DNA of 64,000 bases from Rhodothermales bacterium (GTDB taxonomy: Bacteria > Bacteroidota > Rhodothermia > Rhodothermales > Bin80), in NCBI GenBank assembly GCA_028278205.1, contig JANQES010000018.1, positions 1 through 64,000 of the forward strand. Reading direction: 5' to 3'. Position numbers and translations under genes: made by a program. Of this stretch, positions 50,542 through 58,920 are shown piece after piece. The notes below the pieces were generated by a model. The model saw only the letters and a program-made list of their open reading frames with translations. It was not told the origin of the DNA and did no database searches. How positions within the stretch are numbered: the stretch's first letter is position 1; the number at the start of each line of letters is the position of its first letter.

Positions 50542-51096
50542 TTACTGTCTCAGTTGTTCGTTATGCAACACAAAGTGAGCACGCCGCTCGTGCAGCGCGC
50601 CTTCGGGGCGAAGGGTGCTGGCGTAGAGGTAATACCGGGTTACGTCGAAGGGGGAGAGCGTGAACGATTGGTAGGTGTCGAGAAAAGCGCGAACCGTCTG
50701 CGCTTTAGCATGGCGCAGCCGCGCCAGCGTTATGTGCGGGTGGAACGGCTTCGGCTCGGCTTCCAGGCTGAGGGCGCGGAGGGCCTGCTTGGTCTGAGCC
50801 TGAAGATCCATCAGAGCCGGCGCCGGGTCGAGCGCAGCAAACAAAACGCGGGGTTTGCGCTTCGACGGAAAGACGCCCAGGCCCCGGCCTTGTAGCGAAA
50901 ACGCCTCGGCCTCGATGGCGCGCAGGGCTTGCTCAATCATCGACGCCTGCTCGTCATCCACCTCGCCGATAAAGCGTAACGTCAGGTGATATTGCGCAGG
51001 TCGCGTCCACCGGCACGGCAACGCCTCGGTGCGCAGACCGGCGAGTTGGGCTTTGTGCGTTTCAGGAAGATCGACGGCGATGAAGAGGCGGGGCAT
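50542..51096 (-). CDS. thpR: RNA 2',3'-cyclic phosphodiesterase
   Basis: A 184-residue member of the 2H phosphoesterase family (LigT/ThpR). Both catalytic motifs are present: YHLTLRFIGEV with His37 and PHITLARLRHA with His121. The start MPRLFIAVDLPE is typical. It hydrolyses 2',3'-cyclic phosphate RNA ends in vitro; its cellular role is uncertain. It lies divergent from the YpsA-like gene by 44 bases. Confidence 0.93.
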   Translation of the reverse strand: MPRLFIAVDLPETHKAQLAGLRTEALPCRWTRPAQYHLTLRFIGEVDDEQASMIEQALRAIEAEAFSLQGRGLGVFPSKRKPRVLFAALDPAPALMDLQAQTKQALRALSLEAEPKPFHPHITLARLRHAKAQTVRAFLDTYQSFTLSPFDVTRYYLYASTLRPEGALHERRAHFVLHNEQLRQ

Positions 51097-51140
51097 GGCG
51101 GGCTGGTGTATTTTAGGGATATTTCGACTTTGCGAAGCCT

Positions 51141-51620
51141 ATGAACGAGACATCCTCAGAAAGCATCCTCCGAATCGTCAGCGGTGGGCAAACCGGCGTA
51201 GACCGCGCGGCGCTCGATGTCGCCCTGGCGCTCGGCCTCCCTGCCGGCGGTTGGTGCCCGCAAGGCCGCCGCGCCGAAGACGGCGTCATCGACCCTCGCT
51301 ATCCCCTGACCCAGACGCCGCTGGCCAAGTACGCCCAGCGCACCGCCTGGAACGTCCGCGACAGCGACGGCACGCTCGTGCTGCGCTTCGACGATCCCTC
51401 GCCCGGCACCAATTTAACAATTGAAAAAGCCCACGCGCTAGAAAAAGCCCTCTTGCTCATCGACCTCACTCGCAACCCGAACCCCATCGACATCGTGCGG
51501 TGGATTGCGGACAGCAAGATCCACGTGCTCAACGTCGCCGGTCCTCGCGAGAGCGAAGCGCCGGGCGTGTACGAAGCGGCGCGTGTGTTTCTGGAGGAGG
51601 TGTTCAGGCACCTGCGTTAA
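51141..51620 (+). CDS. YpsA/LOG-like putative molybdenum carrier family protein
   Basis: A 159-residue Rossmann-type (SLOG-like) protein: RIVSGGQTGVDRAALDVA at the N-terminus, GGWCPQGRRAEDG, a helix AHALEKALLLIDL and HVLNVAGPRESEAPGVY. This matches the family annotated as putative molybdenum carrier. The name derives from a structural inference; nucleotide or nucleotide-derived ligand binding is more general for SLOG folds. There is no molybdenum gene nearby. Confidence 0.85.
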   Translation: MNETSSESILRIVSGGQTGVDRAALDVALALGLPAGGWCPQGRRAEDGVIDPRYPLTQTPLAKYAQRTAWNVRDSDGTLVLRFDDPSPGTNLTIEKAHALEKALLLIDLTRNPNPIDIVRWIADSKIHVLNVAGPRESEAPGVYEAARVFLEEVFRHLR

Positions 51621-51639
51621 CGCTGCGAGAAAGGATCTC

Positions 51640-51791
51640 GATTTTGGATTTTAGATTTTGGATTGGGTGGCTCCCGATCCGTTTTGAATAACCGAATAAG
51701 ACGCGCCCGCATCAACCGGCGCGGCTTATTCGGTTGTTGGATGGGGATCGGTTATTTCCCAATCCAAAATCCAAAATCTAAAATCCAAAAT
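51640..51791. repeat. Family A palindromic element, copy 5
   Basis: Outer GATTTTGGATTTTAG words (51640-51665) and AATCCAAAATCC words (51761-51791). The hairpin AACCGAATAAG (51690-51700) pairs perfectly with CTTATTCGGTT (51725-51735), continuing into CGCGCC/GGCGCG. Relative to copy 2 both sides of the stem have changed together. Confidence 0.9.
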
Positions 51792-51802
51792 TGGTTTACG
51801 CT

Positions 51803-52960
51803 TCAAACCAGGCTCACGACGGCATGAAGCGCATCGCGTAGTGCCTCGATGTCGGCGTCGTCGTTGTAGACGTGGGGCGAGATGCGGATGGCGTCGCCGC
51901 GTACGGAGGCCGAGACGTTGCGTCGCGCCAACTCATCGCGTAATCGACCTGCCGACAGATGTTCGGGCACGCGTATGCCGAAGAGATGCGCGCTGCGCAA
52001 GGCCTCCTTTTCGATCACAAAACCGAGGTCCTGTGCTTCCTGCAACAGGTCGCGTGTGAGGGCTTCGCAATAGGTCTGGATGGCGGATGGCCTCCATTCG
52101 AGCACCAATTCCAGGCCCGCTACCATCATCGGCATCAGGGCGAAGTTGCTGCGTTCGCCTACGTCGTAGCGGAGCGCGCCCGGCTGATAGGCCTCCTGGT
52201 AGTTGACCAGCTCACCAAAGCGCTCGCTGCCCAGCCGCCCGATCCAGTTTTCTTCGAGCGGCACGCCGTCGTCGAAGCGGGGGCCGAGGTAGGCGGCGCC
52301 GAGGCTGTAGGGGCCCATCAGCCACTTGTAGACCGCGCAGATGAGCGCATCCGGCTCAACACGATGCACATCGAAAGGCAAGGCGCCCACCGATTGCGTG
52401 CCGTCGATGACGAAGGCGGCGCCTACTTCGCGCGCGCGCCGGCCAATAGCTTCGAGGTCGAACCGCGTGCCGTCGGCCCAGTGAACATTCGCCAGGGTCA
52501 CGAGCGCGGTGTCCGCGTCGATGGCGTCGATGAAGCGTTCGTTCCACCGCGTGCCTCGGTTGGGGCCGTCCGGCGGAGGCACGGTGCGCAGCGTCGCGCC
52601 CGTCTCCGTTGCCAGCCGATGCCAGGTGTAGACGTTGCTCGGAAACTGCTCGTGCATCACCACGAGGTTTTGCCCGCGTTGCACCTCCAGGTTGCGCGCC
52701 ACTATCGCAATGCCGTACGACGCCGCCGGGATCAACGCAATACGCCGGGCATTGGCGTTGATCAATTCAGCAAAAAGCCGCCGGGCTGTGTCGCTCTCGT
52801 CAAAAAACATCGCGGGCGTGATCGTCGACGGGTTGCGTTTGCGTTGCATCCCAACGATCCCCGCCGCTTCTACGCGGCGCGCGAGCGGCGACATATACGC
52901 GCAGTTGAGATAATGCACGTCGTCCGGCAGCGAAAACAGGTGTTTCTGGCAGGTGAGCAT
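51803..52960 (-). CDS. Class V aminotransferase-fold PLP enzyme
   Basis: A 385-residue PLP enzyme (cysteine desulfurase/isopenicillin-epimerase-like). Features: HYLNCAYMSPL, the cofactor segment ALIPAASYGIAIVA, NVHWADGT, VIDGTQSVGALPFDV with Asp186, and AVYKWLMGPYSLG with Lys212 as the PLP lysine. The desulfurase active Cys loop is not evident, so an aminotransferase, lyase or epimerase role is likelier. ATG 52960 is preferred over a GTG two codons upstream. The substrate is unknown. Confidence 0.87.
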   Translation of the reverse strand: MLTCQKHLFSLPDDVHYLNCAYMSPLARRVEAAGIVGMQRKRNPSTITPAMFFDESDTARRLFAELINANARRIALIPAASYGIAIVARNLEVQRGQNLVVMHEQFPSNVYTWHRLATETGATLRTVPPPDGPNRGTRWNERFIDAIDADTALVTLANVHWADGTRFDLEAIGRRAREVGAAFVIDGTQSVGALPFDVHRVEPDALICAVYKWLMGPYSLGAAYLGPRFDDGVPLEENWIGRLGSERFGELVNYQEAYQPGALRYDVGERSNFALMPMMVAGLELVLEWRPSAIQTYCEALTRDLLQEAQDLGFVIEKEALRSAHLFGIRVPEHLSAGRLRDELARRNVSASVRGDAIRISPHVYNDDADIEALRDALHAVVSLV

Positions 52961-53031
52961 ACACAAGAAGGCTGAATGTCGAAGAAAGATGCCTTCATGA
53001 TACGCAAATTGGACAAGAGCTTCCTGTTTTG

Positions 53032-53129
53032 AATAGAACGCGGATGACGCGGATCGGACGGATTGTCGCGGATCGGGCTGTCAATAAATCCGCGACCATC
53101 CGCTCAATCTGCGTCATCCGCGTTCTATT
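53032..53129. repeat. Family B palindrome, copy 2
   Basis: Arms 53032-53054 and 53107-53129 (AATAGAACGCGGATGACG and its complement) match over 23 bases with one difference. That difference falls at the same arm position as in copy 1 (30545-30660). The centre carries GCGGAT/ATCCGC words. Confidence 0.85.
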
Positions 53130-53175
53130 TCGACCGTTATCGGTTTTTTGGCGTGTACTATGGTTCCGCATACAA

Positions 53176-53206
53176 AAAAAGGAGCGCCCTCGATGGACGC
53201 TCCCTG
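53176..53206 (-). terminator. Intrinsic terminator of the coiled-coil gene
   Basis: GGAGCG (53181-53186) pairs with CGCTCC (53198-53203), preceded on the plus strand by seven A (53174-53180), which gives a U-run on the minus strand. It lies 24 bases after the stop of the gene at 53227. Confidence 0.75.
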
Positions 53207-53226
53207 TAAAGTGGGAAGGCTTGCGA

Positions 53227-53700
53227 TTATCGCATGATGGGAATGTGCTTCATCTCCGGGTCGAACGCCAGGCGGTGAATTAATTGCTCGTCTACTTCGG
53301 GATTCTGCATGGCGCGGAGCTTGAGTTCTTGCTGTACCGTCAACTCGTGTTGCCGTTGGTGTTTCAAGTTCAGCAAATGAATCCGTGCCCGCTCCAACGC
53401 TACCTGCGCCTCCTGGTAGCGGTTAAAAATCGGATCGGTTCCACAAAATGCGCCTCGCCTCCGCCGCTCGATCTCTTCCAACTGACGAAGCGCGCGATCC
53501 ATCTCTCGTTCTGCCTCCCGGATCTCCGGGTCGGCAGCCATCACGATGTCAATGACGGTGACCTCAGGCGCCGGGCGCGGCGATTCGTCCGCAAACGTCA
53601 ACGTCACGAATCGCAGGAAAACCAGGCTGAAGAGCACCAGGGCCACAGCGACCAGTACCTGAACGGTACCACTTCTCGAGGAAAAGGGAACTCCAGACAT
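53227..53700 (-). CDS. Single-pass membrane protein with coiled coil
   Basis: A 157-residue protein with a strong Shine-Dalgarno sequence (GGAGGAG, a few bases before ATG 53700). One TM helix (about 12-36) is followed by a periplasmic coiled coil (about 58-140: REAEREMDRALRQLEEIERR, QVALERARIHLLNLKHQRQ). I do not recognise the family. It has the same layout as the next upstream gene (53736-54314) and is probably cotranscribed, so the two may act as a pair. A CpxP/Spy-like or periplasmic metal-sensor role is possible but unproven. Confidence 0.75.
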   Translation of the reverse strand: MSGVPFSSRSGTVQVLVAVALVLFSLVFLRFVTLTFADESPRPAPEVTVIDIVMAADPEIREAEREMDRALRQLEEIERRRRGAFCGTDPIFNRYQEAQVALERARIHLLNLKHQRQHELTVQQELKLRAMQNPEVDEQLIHRLAFDPEMKHIPIMR

Positions 53701-53735
53701 AACAACTCCTCCGGTAAACGCTCAGCAGAGGGCAC

Positions 53736-54314
53736 TCAGTGATGTTTGCGAATGCGGACCTCTACGTCGTCGCCAAAATGAAACTCTCGAATGATTTCGT
53801 CTTCGGTGCGATGTTCTCGCGTAACCACGTGGTTCTCAAGCCGTTGCTTGATGCGTTCGAGCGCCCTCACGTTCATCGCCTTAATCCGAATTTCTGTTTC
53901 CAGGCGTTCGCGATTGGCTTCCGAGGTGGCGTCCCACTCCATGCGTTCGTGCAGGCGGTCGAGTTCGCGCAAGGCCCGTTCCAGGTTTTGTTGGAGCTTG
54001 CGTTCGGCGTCTTGCAAGCGCTCGCGTTTGCGTTCGGCGTCGAGTTCGAGGATAATCGTGTGACGGTCTTCTACCTCGTGGCGATGCGGGCGATGTTTAC
54101 GATGCTTGTGATGTTTGCGGTGCTTGCGACGCTCCAGTTCCACCTCATGCCGATGACAGTCCACGTTTTCGATCGGGCAGGTGAAATCCCAGCCCCACCA
54201 TTTCTTAAAATTCTTTTGCAGGAACTGATAAAAATTGGCGCTAAAGAGCAGCGCGGCGATGCAAGCCAGCACCGGAACCATTGAGGTCTGCGCAATGAAC
54301 GGCTTTTTTTCCAT
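53736..54314 (-). CDS. Membrane protein with His/Lys/Arg-rich segment and coiled coil
   Basis: A 192-residue protein. GGAGGAGG lies 6 bases before ATG 54314, which is therefore chosen over an upstream frame. TM at about 12-28, then Trp-rich KKWWGWDFTCPIENVDCHRH with two Cys, then a basic stretch of alternating His, Lys and Arg (about 62-88), then a coiled coil to the end. The His and Cys content suggests metal binding. The family is unknown. The stop is 35 bases before the related gene at 53700. Confidence 0.75.
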   Translation of the reverse strand: MEKKPFIAQTSMVPVLACIAALLFSANFYQFLQKNFKKWWGWDFTCPIENVDCHRHEVELERRKHRKHHKHRKHRPHRHEVEDRHTIILELDAERKRERLQDAERKLQQNLERALRELDRLHERMEWDATSEANRERLETEIRIKAMNVRALERIKQRLENHVVTREHRTEDEIIREFHFGDDVEVRIRKHH

Positions 54315-54519
54315 AAGAAACCTCCTCCGGGAGCAATCAAACGGGTTCAGCGGATGGTCCGACCTGGGGGGATACCGCACAACAAATTCGTTTACGCGTC
54401 AGGCGAGAAAAGATTCAAAGGGATCCATCTTTCCCCAACCTCCTAACGATTACACGCGGTTGCTGTGTTACAACGAACCGTTGTTTAGAAAACGATCCCG
54501 GCGCCGGATTATTGCGCGA

Positions 54520-54555
54520 TTAAACTTTTTGTGCCCGTCGGCACAAAAAGTTTAA
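54520..54555 (-). terminator. Perfect 16-bp palindrome overlapping the hisF stop
   Basis: TTAAACTTTTTGTGCC (54520-54535) and GGCACAAAAAGTTTAA (54540-54555), 4-base loop. The hisF stop (54552-54554) is within the right arm. It is the longest member of the stop-overlapping class. Confidence 0.75.
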
Positions 54556-55322
54556 ATCATTCGCACGGTGACGCCAGCGTCGAGGAGGAAGCGTTTGGCT
54601 TCATCGACGGTATATTCGCGGAAGTGGAAGATGGAGGCGGCCAGCACGGCATCGGCGTGGCCGTGGGTGAGGCCGTCGCGGAGGTGGTCGAGCGTGCCGG
54701 CGCCGCCCGAGGCGATGACAGGAATCGAGACGCGCTCGGCCAGGGCCTGAAGCAGCGCCAGGTCGTAGCCGTCCTTGGTGCCGTCGCGGTCCATCGAGGT
54801 CACGAGCAACTCGCCGGCGCCGCGTTCTTCGGCTTCGACGGCCCAGGCCAGCGCGTCGAGGCCCGTCGATTTACGCCCGCCGTGGACGTAGACCTCCCAG
54901 CGCAGCGGATCGGCGGCGCCGCGTTTGGCATCGATAGCCACGACGATGCACTGCGAGCCGAAGGCCTCGGCGCCCCGCGTAATCAGCCCCGGATCTTTGA
55001 TAGCCGCCGAGTTGATGGACACCTTGTCGGCGCCGGCATGGAGCATCGCCCGCATGTCTTCGATGGTGCGCAAGCCGCCGCCGACGGTGAGTGGGATGAA
55101 GACCTCGTCCGCCGTCCGCCGCACCACGTCATGCATGATGCCGCGCTCTTCGTGCGTCGCCGTGATATCGAGGAAGACGAGTTCGTCGGCCCCGGCGGCG
55201 TCGTAAAAACGCGCCTGCTCCACCGGATCGCCGGCATCGATCAGATCGACAAAATTAATCCCTTTGACTACCCGTCCCCGGTCTACGTCGAGGCAGGGGA
55301 TGATGCGTTTGGCTACAGACAT
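54552..55322 (-). CDS. hisF: Imidazole glycerol phosphate synthase, cyclase subunit
   Basis: A 256-residue TIM-barrel enzyme that, with HisH, converts PRFAR and ammonia to imidazole glycerol phosphate and AICAR. Typical segments: [18 protein letters not shown] with the catalytic Asp, [61 protein letters not shown] and [16 protein letters not shown]. It is the last his gene of this minus-strand group, separated from hisA by a TonB-domain lipoprotein gene and two palindromes. Confidence 0.96.
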   Translation of the reverse strand: MSVAKRIIPCLDVDRGRVVKGINFVDLIDAGDPVEQARFYDAAGADELVFLDITATHEERGIMHDVVRRTADEVFIPLTVGGGLRTIEDMRAMLHAGADKVSINSAAIKDPGLITRGAEAFGSQCIVVAIDAKRGAADPLRWEVYVHGGRKSTGLDALAWAVEAEERGAGELLVTSMDRDGTKDGYDLALLQALAERVSIPVIASGGAGTLDHLRDGLTHGHADAVLAASIFHFREYTVDEAKRFLLDAGVTVRMI

Positions 55323-55337
55323 GGTGTTTCTTTATTG

Positions 55338-55491
55338 GAAAGGGAGAAAGGGGGAGAGGGAGAAAGGGAGATTTTGAAGGTTGAATTTCGAATGACGAAT
55401 GGCGAGTGTAAAACCAGATCATTTCGACACGCGTCATTCGATATTCGTCGTTCCTAATCTCCCTTTCCCCCTCTCTCCCTTTCTCCCTCTC
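55338..55491. repeat. Palindrome of GGGAGAAAGG words
   Basis: A purine tract (55338-55374) faces a complementary pyrimidine tract (55456-55491). Inside, CGAATGACG (55389-55397) pairs with CGTCATTCG (55432-55440). It fills the gap between hisF and the lipoprotein gene. Confidence 0.8.
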
Positions 55492-55496
55492 GTTGA

Positions 55497-55991
55497 TCAC
55501 GGTGCGCAGAACGTAGCGCGTATGGAGGCCTCCGGCAGTTGGAAACGAAGGGCGAGGCACGCCTTGACGTTGACGACGTTTCCATCCTGGCGGCCCGGTT
55601 CGAAGCGGGCTGTCTGCACCGCGCGGAGGGCTTCCTCATCGCAGCCCCCGCCGATGCCTTGCACCACCGCCGCCCGTTCTACGACACCCGCCGTGTTGAC
55701 GATGAAATGCACCCGCACGGTGCCTTCGATGCCTGCATCTTTGGCCGTCTGCGGATAGTGGATCGATCTCTCAAAACCGTCGAGGCCGCCCTTGATCTGC
55801 GGTTTTTGATCGACCATGCCATAATCGACAGGCGCGGCGGGCGAACTCGGCGGTCTTTCAATCGTCGTCGGTCCCGACGGGTTTAGCGGAGGCCGGTCAT
55901 CGCCCTGGTTTACGGTGACTACGGCGTTGGCACAGCCGAAAAAGCTGAAAACGAAGACCGCTAAAAACGTGAAAAAGATTGGCCGTTTCAA
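55497..55991 (-). CDS. Lipoprotein with TonB C-terminal domain
   Basis: A 164-residue protein starting at a TTG (55989-55991); no better start is in frame. A hydrophobic start (KRPIFFTFLAVFVFSFFGCA) ends in a lipobox-like FFGC, so it is probably a lipoprotein. A Pro-rich linker is followed by a TonB_C domain: YPQTAKDAGIEGTVRVHFIV, CDEEALRAVQTARFEPGRQDG and VNVKACLALRF. There is no TM anchor of the classical TonB type. Its position inside the his cluster is odd and gives no functional hint. Confidence 0.75.
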   Translation of the reverse strand: MKRPIFFTFLAVFVFSFFGCANAVVTVNQGDDRPPLNPSGPTTIERPPSSPAAPVDYGMVDQKPQIKGGLDGFERSIHYPQTAKDAGIEGTVRVHFIVNTAGVVERAAVVQGIGGGCDEEALRAVQTARFEPGRQDGNVVNVKACLALRFQLPEASIRATFCAP

Positions 55992-56050
55992 AACGTTGAG
56001 GATAGGGTTAGCGGGGTTGGCAAAATTGGGCCGAGAAAGAACCACCTCAC

Positions 56051-56187
56051 CTCGCTCGCTCCCACGGTCCTCCGTGGGAGTGTAGGGCTGCGACGCTCCT
56101 GCGTTGCCCTTTCGAGGTGTTTTTGCATCGATTCTCGGACGCAGGAGCGTCCGGTTCTGCATTCCCACGCAGGAGCGTGGGAACGAG
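56051..56187. repeat. Nested palindromes of CTCCCACGG/CGCAGGAGCG words
   Basis: CTCCCACGGTCCTCCGTGGGAG (56059-56080) is a hairpin. CGACGCTCCTGCG (56091-56103) pairs with CGCAGGAGCGTC (56140-56151). TTCCCACGCAGGAGCGTGGGAA (56162-56183) is a second hairpin related to the first. The element lies between hisA and the TonB-domain gene. Confidence 0.8.
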
Positions 56188-56216
56188 TAATCCGGAAGTA
56201 ATATTTAGACGCGCTC

Positions 56217-57011
56217 TTAGCACTCATCGGAGAGGCGGGCCGTAGAATACTGGTTCAGGTTGAGTTGCTCCTTGTAGTGCCAGCACCAGAGCTTCTGGCA
56301 GGGAAACGTGTTCTCGTAAAGCGCCCGCCCGATGATGATAGAATCGACGCGATAAGGCTTGAGGGTGTTGACTTGCTGGAGGTCTTCGAAGCCGCCGACG
56401 CCGCCCGAGGCGGTGATACGGGCTTGCGTAAGGTGCTGGCCGAGCGTCTGATAAGCTTCGATGTTCGGCCCCTGCATCGTTCCATCGCGGCTGATGTCGG
56501 TGTAGACAATCCGGCGGATGCCGCGCTTTTCCATGTCGAGCGCCAGGTCGATGGCGTCGAGGCCGCTGCCTTCGGTCCAGCCTTCGACGCGCACCTCGCC
56601 GTCTTTGGCATCGATGCCCACGACGACCTTGCTGCACGAGAAGCGTTCGACGGCTTCGGAGACGAGGTCCGGGTTGCGCACCGCCGCCGTGCCCAGCACC
56701 ACGCGGTAGACGCCCAGGTCGAGCGCCGCCTCGATGTCTTCGAGGGTCCGGATGCCGCCGCCGACCTGAACGGGGATGTCGAGCGCCTCGCAGATCCGGC
56801 CTATTTCGTTTTTGTTGTCGGCCCGGTCTTCGGAGCCGCCCCGCGCGGCATCGAGATCGACCACGTGGAGGACGCGGGCATTCTGAATGCGCCACAGCTT
56901 TGCCATCTTGACCGGGTCGTCGTAGTAGACCGTCTCGTGCTCGTACGAGCCTTGCAAGAGGCGAACACACTGGCCGCCCAGCAGGTCGATGGCGGGGATT
57001 ACGAGTATCAT
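56217..57011 (-). CDS. hisA: ProFAR isomerase
   Basis: A 264-residue TIM-barrel isomerase of histidine synthesis. Features: VIPAIDLLGGQCVRLLQG with catalytic Asp8, LHVVDLDAARGG, PVQVGGGIRTLEDIEAA, VVGIDAKDGEVRVEGWTE, YTDISRDGTMQGPN with the second catalytic Asp, and ITASGGVGGFEDL. The C-terminal 20 residues (after LWCWHYKEQ) extend beyond the usual end. hisH follows upstream on the same strand, 65 bases away. Confidence 0.95.
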   Translation of the reverse strand: MILVIPAIDLLGGQCVRLLQGSYEHETVYYDDPVKMAKLWRIQNARVLHVVDLDAARGGSEDRADNKNEIGRICEALDIPVQVGGGIRTLEDIEAALDLGVYRVVLGTAAVRNPDLVSEAVERFSCSKVVVGIDAKDGEVRVEGWTEGSGLDAIDLALDMEKRGIRRIVYTDISRDGTMQGPNIEAYQTLGQHLTQARITASGGVGGFEDLQQVNTLKPYRVDSIIIGRALYENTFPCQKLWCWHYKEQLNLNQYSTARLSDEC

Positions 57012-57076
57012 GATACCAGCAAAAAAAGGGCGGAAAATAGGCTAACTTTCTGCCTCCCAAAGGGGTCCCTCTGTTT

Positions 57077-57733
57077 CTACAATCGGGCGAAATTTCTCAA
57101 AAGTCGAAGGCCGTTTTGCTGGCTTTTCTCCGGGTGAAACTGGACGCCGAAGACGTTATTTCGGGCGACGATAGCCGGGAAATCGAGGCCGTACGACGTC
57201 GTGGCCAGCACGTCTTCCGGGGTGGCCGGCACGGCGTAGTAGGAATGGACGAAGTAGCAATACGCCCCCGGCTCGATGCCGTCGAGCAGCGGCGATTCGT
57301 AGCGCGGCGCCAGGGTGTTCCAGCCCATGTGGGGCACCTTGAGCGGGCGCGGATCGGTCTCTACCTCGCCGGTCTCGGCGGCCACGGCTTCACGCGCATA
57401 GACACCCTCGAAACGAACCACGCGGCCCGGCAGGATTCCCAACCCCCGGTGCAAACCCATCTCTTCGCTGACGTCGAACAACATCTGCATGCCCACGCAG
57501 ACACCCAGAAACGGGATGCCGCGCGTCACGGCGTCCAGAATCGGCTGTTCGAGGTTGCGGCGGCGCACTTCGTCGATGCACGAACCGAAGGCGCCCACGC
57601 CGGGCAGCACCAGATGATCGGCCCGCGCCAGATCATCGGCCCGGTCCGTTCGCAACACCTCAGCCCCGACGTGCTGAAACGCTTTCTCGATAGACCGGAG
57701 ATTTCCGATGCCGTAATCGATGATGGTGATCAT
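57077..57733 (-). CDS. hisH: Imidazole glycerol phosphate synthase, glutaminase subunit
   Basis: A 218-residue class I amidotransferase that supplies ammonia to HisF. Catalytic Cys79 lies in FLGVCVGMQMLF, and the His/Glu pair in GVQFHPEKSQQNGLRLL. The start MITIIDYGIGNLRSIEKAF is typical, so ATG 57733 is chosen and an upstream in-frame extension rejected. The partner gene hisF is two genes downstream. Confidence 0.95.
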   Translation of the reverse strand: MITIIDYGIGNLRSIEKAFQHVGAEVLRTDRADDLARADHLVLPGVGAFGSCIDEVRRRNLEQPILDAVTRGIPFLGVCVGMQMLFDVSEEMGLHRGLGILPGRVVRFEGVYAREAVAAETGEVETDPRPLKVPHMGWNTLAPRYESPLLDGIEPGAYCYFVHSYYAVPATPEDVLATTSYGLDFPAIVARNNVFGVQFHPEKSQQNGLRLLRNFARL

Positions 57734-57799
57734 AGGGGTGCCTGGGGGCTGTGATGGAAAGAGTTTTAGGCCTTTTCCCGGTTGGCAGGTTTGGCGAAG

Positions 57800-57862
57800 G
57801 TCATGGGTCATTGGTCATGAGTGTTTTTAAGAACCCATGACCCGTGACTCATGACCCATGAC
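57800..57862. repeat. Palindrome of TCATGGGTCAT words
   Basis: GTCATGGGTCAT (57800-57811) pairs with ATGACCCATGAC (57851-57862). Further copies of GGTCA/TGACC words lie between. It is related in word to 14170-14218. It sits between proC and hisH. Confidence 0.8.
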
Positions 57863-57926
57863 ATTTCATAAAAAGCAAAACGCTTCGGCCTGAAACAAGG
57901 CCATCCACCAAACCAAACCACGCGGC

Positions 57927-58754
57927 CTACTTCTTAATCTCACTCAGTTCTTTAGAGCGCTTCGTGGCGGTGGCGACGGCGTTGATGAGCATCGTACGCA
58001 GCCCATGCGATTCGAGTTCGGCGATGGCGGCGATGGCGGTGCCGCCGGGTGTCGTCACCTCGTCGCGCAGGATAGCCGGGTGCTTGCCGGTCTCCAGGAC
58101 GAGCTTGGCAGCGCCGAAGACCGTCTGCCCCGCCAGCCGAAACGCCGTAGGCCGGGGCAACCCCTGCTTGACGCCGGCATCGGTGAGCGCTTCGACGAAC
58201 ATGTAGACGTAGGCCGGGCCGCTGCCCGAAAGGCCCGTCACCGCATCCATCAAATACTCCGGCACCTCTTCGACCTTGCCGACGGCCTCGAACATATGCC
58301 GGGCGATGGTCATGTGCTCCTCGGTCGTAAACCGGCCCCCGGCGATGGCCGTGGCGCCTTCATCGACGAGCATCGGCGTGTTGGGCATCGTGCGCACCAC
58401 GGCCAGATGATGCGCAAACGACGCCTGCAAAGCCTCCGTCGTGATACCGGCCAGCACCGAAACGATCAGCGCATCCTTGCGCACGTGATCCCGGATCTCT
58501 TCGATGATTTGACCCGCGTTCTGCGGTTTGATAGCCAGCACCACCACCGAGGCTTCGTCGACGGCGGCCACGTTGTCTGTGCCGGTATGAATGCCGGGGA
58601 AGGACGCCTGCAATTCATCCAGCGCCAGCGGGTTGCGCCGCGTGGCGCGCACCTGATCCGCACCCAGATACCCGCCTTTGAGCAACCCCCCGATGAGCGC
58701 CCGCCCGATATTGCCCGCGCCGATAACAGCAACGGTCTGTCTACTCAGTACCAT
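57927..58754 (-). CDS. proC: Pyrroline-5-carboxylate reductase
   Basis: A 275-residue NAD(P)H-dependent enzyme for the last step of proline synthesis. The N-terminal Rossmann fold has VAVIGAGNIGRALIGGLL and VVLAIKPQN. The C-terminal dimerisation and active-site part has VRTMPNTPMLVDEGATAI, DAVTGLSGSGPAYVYMFVEA and VTTPGGTAIAAIAELE. It lies between hisB and hisH, an atypical guest in the histidine cluster. Confidence 0.96.
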   Translation of the reverse strand: MVLSRQTVAVIGAGNIGRALIGGLLKGGYLGADQVRATRRNPLALDELQASFPGIHTGTDNVAAVDEASVVVLAIKPQNAGQIIEEIRDHVRKDALIVSVLAGITTEALQASFAHHLAVVRTMPNTPMLVDEGATAIAGGRFTTEEHMTIARHMFEAVGKVEEVPEYLMDAVTGLSGSGPAYVYMFVEALTDAGVKQGLPRPTAFRLAGQTVFGAAKLVLETGKHPAILRDEVTTPGGTAIAAIAELESHGLRTMLINAVATATKRSKELSEIKK

Positions 58755-58765
58755 GATTCCTTTGC

Positions 58766-58920
58766 GATTTTAGATTTTGGATTTTGGATTTTGGATTGGT
58801 TTTGTTTAGCACCGTCATCTTTTCAGGAGAAGTTGCAGCGGATGGCAAAATCGCGGCTTCCTCGATTATTCGATTCGGTTGTGCCAAACAATCCAAAATC
58901 CAAAATCTAAAATCCAAAAT
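58766..58920. repeat. Family A palindromic element, copy 6
   Basis: Outer GATTTTAGATTTTGG words (58766-58799) and AATCCAAAATCC words (58890-58920). Inner complementarity includes GCACCG/CGGTTGTGC and GAGAAG near GCTTCCTC. The hisB stop begins on the last base of the element. Confidence 0.85.
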
